The notes beneath the pieces are model-generated. The model was not told the DNA's origin and did no database searches. It worked only from the letters and a program-made list of their open reading frames with translations. A program made the position numbers and the translations under genes. DNA of 6,729 bases from Deltaproteobacteria bacterium (GTDB lineage: Bacteria > Desulfobacterota > Dissulfuribacteria > Dissulfuribacterales > UBA3076), in contig WTCF01000228.1 in NCBI GenBank assembly GCA_013138705.1, forward strand, positions 1 through 6,729. Direction: 5' to 3'. Every line of letters begins with the position of its first letter. The first letter of the stretch is position 1. Positions 1 through 5,166 of the stretch are shown here, piece after piece.

Positions 1-1
1 T

Positions 2-556
2 ACATTCCCCATTCGGGTAATGGCCGGCCTGGGAGCAAAGGTGCTGATCGGGTGTAACGCGGCAGGAGGCCTTAACCTGGAATTTTCCTCAGGGGACCTG
101 ATGCTGATTACGGATCACATAAATCTGATCCCGGACAACCCGCTGAGGGGGCCCAACATAGACAGATGGGGGCCGAGATTCCCTGACCTTTCAAATGTTT
201 ACTCAATTATCCTCAGAAAAAAGATCGTTCAAGTAGCTGAGAATCTGGGGATGGCCTTGAGGAAGGGAATATTTGTGGCTGTTCCAGGCCCCAGCCTCGA
301 GACCCCTGCAGAGACCAGATTTCTCAGGGTGATTGGTGCGGATGCCGTGGCCATGTCCCTGGTGCCGGAGGTAATCGTTGCTGTTCATGCCGGGATGGAG
401 GTGCTGGGGATATCGGGTATTGCCAATGTAAACGATCCGGACAACTTTCAGCCCATCCTTATAGAGGACGTGATAGCTCAGGCACATAAGGCGGAGCACC
501 GTCTAGAACGTCTTCTGGTAGCTTTTTTAAAGGAGTACTTTAAGTGGAATCAGTAG
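2..556 (+). CDS. purine nucleoside phosphorylase, trimeric type (probable 5'-methylthioinosine phosphorylase), 5'-truncated by window edge
   Basis: Cytosolic enzyme that cleaves a purine (deoxy)nucleoside with phosphate to free base and pentose-1-phosphate. The frame is open from base 2, reading TFPIRVMAGLGAK before the Met at 20, so the true start lies outside the window. Numbered from that Met, the family landmarks are NAAGGLN (13-19), NPLRGPN (40-46), PSLETPAE (91-98), AMSLVPEVIV (111-120) and GIAN (133-136). By recalled alignment to human PNP, E94, M112, S113 and N136 match Glu201, Met219, Ser220 and Asn243. The Asn favours 6-oxopurines (hypoxanthine, guanine) over adenine. The position of human His257, which contacts the 5'-hydroxyl, appears to be I148, just before EDV; a hydrophobic residue there suits a 5'-methylthio group. 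The next gene encodes a deaminase that makes such a substrate, and its ribosome-binding site lies inside this gene's 3' end. Family membership is secure; substrate preference is inferred. Confidence 0.93.
   Translation, partial: TFPIRVMAGLGAKVLIGCNAAGGLNLEFSSGDLMLITDHINLIPDNPLRGPNIDRWGPRFPDLSNVYSIILRKKIVQVAENLGMALRKGIFVAVPGPSLETPAETRFLRVIGADAVAMSLVPEVIVAVHAGMEVLGISGIANVNDPDNFQPILIEDVIAQAHKAEHRLERLLVAFLKEYFKWNQ
529..535 (+). promoter_or_regulatory. ribosome-binding site deciding the GTG start at 544
   Basis: AAAGGAG sits 8 bases before GTG 544, inside the last codons of the upstream phosphorylase gene. It supports GTG 544 as the true start and translational coupling of the two genes. Confidence 0.8.
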
Positions 557-1854
557 ATTTTTTGATATGTGGTGAAATTCTCATATCTCACCCGAATGAT
601 ACCCCAATCCCCGGGGGAGCTGTTGCCGTAAAAGGCGATACTATTGTTGCAGCCGGTCCTTTGTCTGAACTTACAAAAAGTTTTGTTGCAAATAAAACCA
701 TTAACAGGCCATCCGGGCTCATACTTCCAGGACTCATAAATTCCCATACCCATGCTGCCATGACCCTTTTCAGGGGCCTTGCTGATGACCTCCCTCTTAA
801 AACATGGCTGGAGGACCACATTTTTCCTGCTGAGGCCAGGCTGACCTCAGAACATGTGGCCCTTGGGACTGAGCTCGCCTGTGCAGAAATGATACGGTGC
901 GGGACCACGGGTTTTGTGGATATGTACCTGTTCGAAGACAGTGTTGCCTCTGTGGTTGACAGGGTAGGGCTCAGGGCCTGGCTTGGAGAAGGGGTGTTTG
1001 ATTTTCCGTCACCATCGTTTTCCTCCGGGGAAGAAGCCCTTAAAGAGACGGAACGCTTAATGGACAAATGGACGGGGCATCCGAGGATCACCATTACTGT
1101 AGACCCTCATACGCCCTATACCTGCAGACCTGAACTGCTCCGGCACTCACAGAAGTTGGCAGAGGCCAGGGACGCACTGATAGTAATCCATCTTGCCGAG
1201 ACAGAATGGGAGAACGCGGAGATCCGAAGACTCTACGGGGTTTCTCCGGTAAAGCATCTGGACAGGCTCGGCCTTCTTGGAGACCGGCTGCTTGCCATTC
1301 ACTGCGTGAGCTTGAGTGAAGATGACATATCGCTTCTGGCCCGGAGAGATGTCCGGATGGTTCATTGTCCGGAGAGCAGCCTCAAGCTGGCCTGCGGTAT
1401 TGCCCCTGTGCCAGAGCTCCTTGAGGCCGGTGTGACAGTGGCCGTGGGGACAGACGGGGCTGCCAGCAACAATGACCTTGATCTCATGAGTGAGATGGAC
1501 ACTGCTGCAAAGCTACATAAGGGCATCAAAAAAGATCCAACCCTGATATCTGCCCCTGAGGCCTTTTCCATGGCCACTACCTGGGCCGCAAAGGCCCTGC
1601 ACAGAGAGGACCTTGGATGTCTGCGTGAAGGTTTAAAGGCAGACCTGGTGGTGGTGGATATGAATCAGGTACACCTCCGGCCTTGCTACAATCCTGTATC
1701 CCACCTGGTCTACGTGGCAAGGAGCGGGGACGTGCAGGACGTCATGGTGGCAGGACGCATGCTCATGGAAAACAGGGTGCTTACTACTATTGACGAAGGA
1801 AGATTGCTTGAGAGCCTTTCAAAGGCAGTGAGGGAGTTGGGCCTAAAAGCGTAA
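544..1854 (+). CDS. mtaD: 5'-methylthioadenosine / S-adenosylhomocysteine deaminase (MtaD-type amidohydrolase)
   Basis: Metal-dependent amidohydrolase (ATZ/TRZ group) expected to deaminate methylthioadenosine to methylthioinosine and S-adenosylhomocysteine to S-inosylhomocysteine. The 436 residues match the usual family length of about 430. Visible motifs: PGLINSHTHAAMTLFRG with metal ligands H68 and H70; FPAEARL with E97, a probable substrate contact; DPHTPY with H189; IHLAET with metal ligand H216 and catalytic E219; AIHC with H253; and VGTDGAASNND with metal ligand D304. An N-terminal beta-sandwich strand set (5-60) and its C-terminal return (about 360-420, GLKADLVVVDM) flank the barrel. 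The GTG start overlaps the upstream phosphorylase by 13 bases and has a good ribosome-binding site. The pair would run methylthioadenosine to methylthioinosine to hypoxanthine plus methylthioribose-1-phosphate. Related guanine or chlorohydrolase-type deaminases share the motifs, but the neighbour and the overall sequence favour MtaD. Confidence 0.93.
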   Translation: MESVDFLICGEILISHPNDTPIPGGAVAVKGDTIVAAGPLSELTKSFVANKTINRPSGLILPGLINSHTHAAMTLFRGLADDLPLKTWLEDHIFPAEARLTSEHVALGTELACAEMIRCGTTGFVDMYLFEDSVASVVDRVGLRAWLGEGVFDFPSPSFSSGEEALKETERLMDKWTGHPRITITVDPHTPYTCRPELLRHSQKLAEARDALIVIHLAETEWENAEIRRLYGVSPVKHLDRLGLLGDRLLAIHCVSLSEDDISLLARRDVRMVHCPESSLKLACGIAPVPELLEAGVTVAVGTDGAASNNDLDLMSEMDTAAKLHKGIKKDPTLISAPEAFSMATTWAAKALHREDLGCLREGLKADLVVVDMNQVHLRPCYNPVSHLVYVARSGDVQDVMVAGRMLMENRVLTTIDEGRLLESLSKAVRELGLKA

Positions 1855-1882
1855 AGTTATTTTTGCACCGGATGAACTGCTG

Positions 1883-2101
1883 AAAAAATGAACATCGAAC
1901 ATCGAACGTCCAACATCGAATGTTGAATGGGAAAACCTAAACCACTAAATGATATTTTAGAGGAAACAGAAGAATTAATTAAGATTTTCGTTGCGAGTAT
2001 CAAAACGGCTGAAAAGAAACAGAAATAGCCGCTGAATGTTCGGTATTGGATATTTGTTTTTAATTCGACGTTGGACGTTCGATGTTCGACGTTCATCTTT
2101 T
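1883..2101. mobile_element. MITE-like cassette with 39-bp terminal inverted repeats
   Basis: The left arm 1883-1921 and the reverse complement of the right arm 2063-2101 agree at 36 of 39 bases by my count. Each arm is itself built from short units of the type GAACATCGAAC / GTCCAAC. The 141-bp interior is AT-rich and contains a 33-codon remnant of a four-helix-bundle protein. I see no transposase and no clear target duplication; the outer edges are A/T runs. Arms made of such AACATCGAACATCGAAC-type units are, from memory, common around four-helix-bundle genes in Desulfobacterota-like genomes. The cassette may be an internally deleted derivative of such a unit. It could also fold into a long hairpin in the mtaD 3' transcript. 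Confidence 0.7.
1927..2028 (+). pseudogene. C-terminal remnant of a four-helix-bundle (23S rRNA intervening-sequence) protein
   Basis: A 33-codon frame, ATG to TAG, reads ILEETEELIKIFVASIKT followed by a short Lys-rich tail. From memory this resembles the C-terminal helix of four-helix-bundle proteins encoded in 23S rRNA intervening sequences and related loci, whose ends often read LLxEAxELxAIFVASxKTA. The family is usually about 115-125 residues, so roughly three of the four helices are missing. There is no convincing ribosome-binding site; the start overlaps the end of the left inverted arm. It is most likely a non-functional internal-deletion product within the cassette. A real micropeptide is possible but unsupported. 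Confidence 0.55.
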
Positions 2102-2104
2102 AAT

Positions 2105-2124
2105 GTAAACCTGTGAACGTTTAC
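2105..2124. repeat. short palindrome GTAAAC-8-GTTTAC
   Basis: The stem GTAAAC/GTTTAC encloses the 8-base loop CTGTGAAC. The 15 bases 2110-2124 recur with one change (CGT to CGC) at 6706-6720, and in inverted form at 6612-6627, so this is a dispersed repeat family. It lies downstream of the minus-strand SLOG gene and next to the MITE-like cassette. It has no T-run and is not a clear terminator. Confidence 0.6.
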
Positions 2125-2139
2125 AAAACAACTTAGCGC

Positions 2140-2589
2140 TTATGGCAACAATGCAAATGCCTTCTCCACTGCCTCTTTTGCCGACTTGACATAGTGAACG
2201 TCTGAAAGGTGTTTCCATGTCTTCAGGCCAACCACAGGCTTCCACATCTTGAGCGCAAGGGCTATTTCCGACAGGGTGCCATGGGAGCCTGATATGGCAA
2301 TCAGTACGTCACAGCTCCTAACGAGTATGACGTTTCTGGCGTGCCCCATGCCGGTGACCACAGGGATCCGGATGTACGGATTGGCGTCAGTGGCCTTGAC
2401 TCCGGGAAGAATACCAACAGTGATACCACCTGCTTCAACGGCCCCTTTGGCTGACGCCTCCATTACCCCACCGAGGCCGCCGCAGTAAAGGATGGCCTTA
2501 TGTTCAGCAACTCTCCGGCCGACTTCTTCTGCCAGTGTACTCAATTTCGGATCACACAGACCCGCTCCTATAATTCCAACTTTTGTCAT
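2140..2589 (-). CDS. TIGR00725 / SLOG-superfamily (LOG-like Rossmann) protein
   Basis: Protein of 149 residues with a nucleotide-binding Rossmann-like fold of the LOG / DprA / molybdenum-cofactor-carrier-like superfamily. Visible motifs: an N-terminal strand VGIIGAG (4-10), GGLGGVMEA (37-45), GMGHARN (80-86) and SGSHGTLSEIALAL (100-113). Canonical cytokinin-activating LOG enzymes carry PGGxGTxxE here. This protein has SGSHGTLSE, keeping the GT and E but not the PGG, as I recall for the TIGR00725 group. The substrate is unknown; binding of a nucleotide or nucleotide-derived ligand in the cytosol is the family-level inference. It is the last gene of a three-gene minus-strand run, starting 16 bases after the pcm stop. 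The ribosome-binding site is weak (AAGG about 12 bases upstream), which suggests coupling to pcm translation. Confidence 0.88.
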   Translation of the reverse strand: MTKVGIIGAGLCDPKLSTLAEEVGRRVAEHKAILYCGGLGGVMEASAKGAVEAGGITVGILPGVKATDANPYIRIPVVTGMGHARNVILVRSCDVLIAISGSHGTLSEIALALKMWKPVVGLKTWKHLSDVHYVKSAKEAVEKAFALLP

Positions 2590-2605
2590 TTAAAGCAAGC
2601 CTGCC

Positions 2606-3277
2606 TTATGCCTTCCAACCATGATCGCCCACAAGTTTCACAAAGCGGACACCACCCATATCTTCCTGATGGATTTTACCGCTGGACTTGGTAACCTTTA
2701 TCAGCACCTGTGAATATTCATCTCCAACAGGAATGATCAAAACGCCTGGGTCATTAAGCTGATCGATAAATGGCTGAGGCACTGATGGTGAACCTGCGGT
2801 CACGATTATGGCGTCAAAAGGGGCCTCACTCTGCCACCCCCATGTGCCGTCGTCTAACTTAAGGATAACATTTGTGTATTTAAGTTTTTCCAGGATCTTC
2901 CTGGCCTTTGGGAGCAAAGCATGGATACGTTCCACGCTGCACACAACCCTGGCAAGCTCAGCCAGAATAGCTGTCTGATAGCCCGAACCTGTTCCCACCT
3001 CCAGCACTTTTTCATCACCCTTCAGTCCTAACTGCTGGGTCATGAGGGCCACGATATAGGGTTGGGAGATTGTCTGGTTACTCCCTATTGGAAGCGGAAA
3101 ATCACCATAGGCCTGGTCCCAAAGTGCCTCGTCTACAAAGAGATGCCGAGGTACGTTGCGCATTGCCTCCAGGATACGGGGCTCTTTGATTCCCCTTCGT
3201 TCAATCTGATGGGCAACCATTCTGTCCCTGGATATCCTGAATTGGTTATTGGGCTTAGCTTTGGATACATTGAACAT
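2606..3277 (-). CDS. pcm: protein-L-isoaspartate (D-aspartate) O-methyltransferase
   Basis: SAM-dependent cytosolic repair enzyme that methylates L-isoaspartyl residues in damaged proteins and releases S-adenosylhomocysteine. Of 223 residues, the family signature covers HLFVDEALWDQAYGDFPLPI (45-64), GSNQTISQPYIVALM (65-79), SAM motif I VLEVGTGSGYQTA (91-103), LDDGTWGW (141-148), FDAIIVTAG (154-162) and the C-terminal VRFVKLVGDHGW. The chosen ATG at 3277 gives about 10 residues more than E. coli Pcm has before the first conserved helix. It overlaps the upstream lipoprotein gene by 23 bases, with AAGG 9 bases before it. Met20 (about 204 residues) with AGGGA close upstream is a real alternative start. 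The S-adenosylhomocysteine it makes is a possible substrate of the nearby MtaD, although that gene is on the other strand. Confidence 0.95.
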   Translation of the reverse strand: MFNVSKAKPNNQFRISRDRMVAHQIERRGIKEPRILEAMRNVPRHLFVDEALWDQAYGDFPLPIGSNQTISQPYIVALMTQQLGLKGDEKVLEVGTGSGYQTAILAELARVVCSVERIHALLPKARKILEKLKYTNVILKLDDGTWGWQSEAPFDAIIVTAGSPSVPQPFIDQLNDPGVLIIPVGDEYSQVLIKVTKSSGKIHQEDMGGVRFVKLVGDHGWKA

Positions 3278-3608
3278 AGTAAACAGCCTTGACTACCTGT
3301 CCTGATTCCAGGACAATTTGCAGGCACTCTACTTCTTCTTTACCGAGATAACGCCCCAAAAAGGGTATGCGCTGCCAGAAGTGCCGGTGCACATCATAAT
3401 AATACCATTCTTCCTGACCGGCCTGGTTTGTTCTTGCTGCTTGTGGCGGGCCAAAGAACTCGGATATGTCGGCCTTGGACTGGCCATGTTTCACCAGTGA
3501 GGCATCTACTGCAAGATATTTCTTGGGCGTGCCTGCACAGGATGCAAGAAATAATATCAAAGTTCCGATAAGAAAAAGTGAGGGCAAATTGTTTTGTCTA
3601 ATTTTCAT
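3255..3608 (-). CDS. BamE/SmpA-OmlA-like outer-membrane lipoprotein
   Basis: Small lipoprotein of 117 residues. Basic residues (K2, R4) precede a hydrophobic stretch (11-22) and a lipobox L21-A22-S23-C24, so Cys24 should be lipidated after signal peptidase II cleavage. There is no Asp at +2, so export to the outer membrane is likely. The mature part has the BamE-like pattern: SLVKHGQSKADISEFFGPPQ (37-56), then EEWYYYDV (66-73) and a final strand pair CLQIVLESGQVVKAVYY (95-111). BamE proper assists outer-membrane protein assembly. This gene sits beside pcm rather than in a bam context, and such domains also occur in unrelated small lipoproteins, so I do not call it bamE. It is first in the minus-strand run and its 3' end overlaps the pcm start by 23 bases. 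The ribosome-binding site is weak. Confidence 0.82.
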   Translation of the reverse strand: MKIRQNNLPSLFLIGTLILFLASCAGTPKKYLAVDASLVKHGQSKADISEFFGPPQAARTNQAGQEEWYYYDVHRHFWQRIPFLGRYLGKEEVECLQIVLESGQVVKAVYYVQCIQS

Positions 3609-3687
3609 TATGTTCTCATCTCTTGGGTGACTTTACTAAACCATATACAATGTCACAAATCTTTTCAAATAAAAAAGGAGCGTATTT
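3609..3687. promoter_or_regulatory. divergent promoter region between lipoprotein operon and zinc-ribbon gene
   Basis: The 79-bp gap separates two divergent starts, so promoters for both are expected here. On +, TTGGGT (3623-3628) and TACAAT (3646-3651) are 17 bases apart. On -, TTGAAA (complement of 3663-3668) and TATATG (complement of 3642-3647) are 15 bases apart. The two -10 candidates overlap. These are eye-matched boxes of moderate quality only. AAAGGAG at 3674-3680 is the ribosome-binding site of the plus-strand gene, 7 bases before its ATG. Confidence 0.4.
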
Positions 3688-4023
3688 ATGAGATGCTCAA
3701 AATGCGGAAGAATAATCTTTGATTATCTTGAGAATTGCTCAAAATGCGGACAGGATCTGAAGAAAATTTCTGCCGGACTTGGAGGTTTTGCAAAACCGGA
3801 TACTGAACTCATCTGGTTCAACATAAATTTCAAGGCAGATAGTATCAAGACTGAGCCCGAAGCTGGAAATTCAGTGGACCTTTCCGAAATTGATGTCTCT
3901 GACCTGGTGGATGTTTCCACCACTGACACTGATATGGAGGAAATCGATTCCAGCGATCTTAAGTCTGTGGCCGATGACACGGACTTTCAGCAGGCTTTGG
4001 ATCAGGTCCTAAAAGATGAATGA
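3688..4023 (+). CDS. small zinc-ribbon protein with acidic tail, function unknown
   Basis: Protein of 111 residues. The N-terminus MRCSKCGRIIFDYLENCSKCG carries two CxxC knuckles (C3/C6 and C17/C20), a typical zinc-ribbon. After a linker and a short aromatic stretch ELIWFNINF (40-48), the C-terminal half is strongly acidic and Ser/Thr/Asp-rich. It contains a twofold repeat, EIDVSDLVDV (67-76) and EIDSSDLKSV (85-94). No signal peptide or membrane segment is visible, so it is probably cytosolic. The start is supported by AAAGGAG 7 bases upstream. It is transcribed alone, divergently from the lipoprotein-pcm operon. The fold suggests a protein or nucleic-acid adaptor, but I do not recognise a specific family and assign no function. 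Confidence 0.8.
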   Translation: MRCSKCGRIIFDYLENCSKCGQDLKKISAGLGGFAKPDTELIWFNINFKADSIKTEPEAGNSVDLSEIDVSDLVDVSTTDTDMEEIDSSDLKSVADDTDFQQALDQVLKDE

Positions 4024-4045
4024 CAGGCTCTAGCCCCTTATAGAT

Positions 4046-4139
4046 AATGCTGAATTTTGAATGCTGAATTTTGAATTGTGGAAGAAGATTTAAAAAACAT
4101 ATACCTTAATTCAGCATTCAAAATTCAAAATTCAACATT
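4046..4139. repeat. AT-rich inverted repeat (32-bp arms, 30-bp spacer)
   Basis: The left arm 4046-4077 and the reverse complement of 4108-4139 agree at 27 of 32 bases. Both arms are built of tandem ATTTTGAAT / GCTGAAT units, so they also contain direct repeats. The 30-base spacer is unremarkable. It lies 22 bases after the zinc-ribbon stop and could form a long hairpin in that transcript, but it lacks a following T-run. Its unit sequence differs from that of the 1883-2101 cassette although the architecture is similar. Confidence 0.7.
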
Positions 4140-4148
4140 TATTGTATT

Positions 4149-4190
4149 GTGCGTCGCAGTGACGAGGAAATCGAAGCAACGCAGCAGATG
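4149..4190. repeat. probable partial copy of a dispersed intergenic repeat
   Basis: This stretch holds TGCGTCGCAGTGACGAGG and then CAACGCAGCAGATG (4177-4190). The latter matches CAACAAAGCAGATG (6686-6699) in the double-hairpin element at the right edge at 12 of 14 bases. I read it as half of a related palindromic repeat whose mirror arm is missing. The assignment rests on one short match and on memory of similar motifs. Confidence 0.35.
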
Positions 4191-4213
4191 GGGTATTTTC
4201 AGCGGAATCAGAC

Positions 4214-4244
4214 TTGAAATAACTGTACTAATAGGCTACATATT
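4214..4244 (+). promoter_or_regulatory. candidate tRNA promoter
   Basis: TTGAAA (4214-4219) is a good -35 box. A weaker -10 lies at 4237-4244 (TACATA or CATATT), 17-19 bases downstream and 8-10 bases before the mature tRNA. These are eye-matched only. Confidence 0.35.
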
Positions 4245-4252
4245 TGGTGCAC

Positions 4253-4328
4253 GGGCGGTTAACTCAGTGGTTAGAGTGCCATCCTCACACGGTGGAAGTC
4301 ACTGGTTCAAATCCAGTACCGCCTACCA
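4253..4328 (+). tRNA. tRNA-Val (anticodon CAC)
   Basis: The 76-base cloverleaf includes an encoded CCA. The acceptor GGGCGGT pairs with ACCGCCT, with one G-U at the end. The D arm is ACTC/GAGT, the anticodon stem is CCATC/GGTGG with loop CTCACAC, and the T arm is ACTGG/CCAGT with loop TTCAAAT. The discriminator is A, followed by CCA 4326-4328. Anticodon 4286-4288 is CAC, reading the valine codon GUG. An intrinsic terminator follows 10 bases later, so it appears to be transcribed alone. Confidence 0.96.
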
Positions 4329-4338
4329 ATAAAATTAG

Positions 4339-4370
4339 AGAGTTACGATGCTTTGTCGTAACTCTTTTTT
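4339..4370 (+). terminator. intrinsic terminator after tRNA-Val
   Basis: A perfect 10-bp stem AGAGTTACGA/TCGTAACTCT (4339-4348 and 4356-4365) encloses a 7-base loop. A T-run to 4370 follows directly. Confidence 0.9.
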
Positions 4371-4878
4371 GTTTCTGCTACCATTTTGCTATCGCGTTGC
4401 CTCAAAAACAGTATTTTCGAGCTTGCAAGCCGATTCCTGATTGGTTTCTTTCATCAAGTGGATAAACATTCAAAGGGGATTGCAAGGGTCACGTCAATGG
4501 TGAGGTGGTATATGCTTGCTTGGCAAAGAAAGGGGTCAGCCCTGGAAAATAGAAATTAGCTTGTTTACCTGACTCCTTATTTTCCTGTTCTCCTTCATCA
4601 ACCTCTCTATCTTTATGCCTGCCTTGCTCACTGCCTGCGCCTTCATCTTGAATATCTTGCCTATCTCCCCATTTGTTAATCCCGTGTGACGCCTTATCAA
4701 ATATATCGCTACCTGCTTTTCTATCGCAGGTCTTTACTATCTATCAAGTCCTCTTGAAATATGAACAAAATATCTTTTGGTACTTTTTTATATCAATTTT
4801 TAGTTGACGTACACTTCAGGGTGTATGGTTATAAACGGTCATACATGCCTTTCTTTCTTCCACGAGACCTCAAGCTAT
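4371..4878. other. 508-bp stretch without an intact gene
   Basis: No frame here looks like a complete gene. The only recognisable content is the transposase C-terminal remnant at 4536-4733 (minus strand) with the adjacent GGGGTCAGCCC motif at 4532-4542. A small palindrome TACAC-6-GTGTA also sits at 4809-4824, after the membrane-protein stop on the minus strand. No function can be assigned to 4371-4531. Confidence 0.6.
4536..4733 (-). pseudogene. C-terminal DnaA-like helix-turn-helix remnant of a REP-associated (Y1/IS200-like) transposase
   Basis: Read on the minus strand and ending at TGA 4536-4538, about 65 codons give VAIYLIRRHTGLTNGEIGKI, then AQAVSKAGIKIERLMKENRK, and end ISIFQG. The patterns IAIYLxxxxTGLxNxEIG and AVSK are those of the DnaA-C-like helix-turn-helix that I recall at the C-terminus of REP-associated tyrosine transposases (RAYT). 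In-frame TAA (4734-4736) and TAG immediately precede this segment. The catalytic HUH/Tyr domain is not found upstream, so the gene is truncated and probably frameshifted. The stop codon overlaps GGGGTCAGCCC (4532-4542), resembling the terminal motif often found at this end of such elements. RAYTs mobilise palindromic repeats, which fits the many palindromes in this window. Confidence 0.68.
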
Positions 4879-5166
4879 CTACAACACGGTGCCACGCAGC
4901 AGGTTCATTACGAATCTATCCAATATGAACAGCTTGAGAAGTGCCAGAATAATGGCAATCACCCAGTTCCCATTGCTACCGACCAAAACAACGCTTACGA
5001 TAAGTAGTCCCCAATGAGACAGTATGAGAAATAAACCGTATTCACGAAAAAGCGCCGGCTTGTTCCAATCGGGCTGAGACACGCACCCCAGCGTATAGCC
5101 GCCCAGAAGTGTTGAAAGAATGTAAGATATGGTACCGAATAACAGACCTACCGTCTCACTCTCCAT
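4879..5166 (-). CDS. small predicted integral membrane protein, function unknown
   Basis: Protein of 95 residues with three likely membrane helices: about 6-28 (VGLLFGTISYILSTLLGGYT), 43-64 (YGLFLILSHWGLLIVSVVLV) and 67-83 (NWVIAIILALLKLFILD). Charged residues (D33, K36, R41, E42) lie between the first two helices, and R84 and R91 follow the third. The coherent hydrophobic pattern argues for a real gene rather than a chance frame. An AGAAG 7 bases before the ATG is a modest ribosome-binding site. I recognise no family. It follows the Cys-rich gene at 5313-5540 on the same strand after a 146-bp gap, so co-transcription is possible but not shown. Surrounding DNA is decayed, so this may be an accessory gene. 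Confidence 0.6.
   Translation of the reverse strand: MESETVGLLFGTISYILSTLLGGYTLGCVSQPDWNKPALFREYGLFLILSHWGLLIVSVVLVGSNGNWVIAIILALLKLFILDRFVMNLLRGTVL

Noticed and set aside
1857..2096. Minus-strand 79-codon frame beginning MNVEHRTSNVE
   Set aside because: It is simply the translation of the inverted-repeat cassette; both ends are repeat units and there is no ribosome-binding site or domain.
2102..2139. Intrinsic terminator for the minus-strand operon
   Set aside because: The GTAAAC/GTTTAC hairpin is short and not followed by a T-run on the minus strand.
4244..4465. Plus-strand 73-codon frame
   Set aside because: It reads through the tRNA-Val and its terminator; the translation TQWLECHPHTVEVTGSNPVPP is a typical tRNA artefact.
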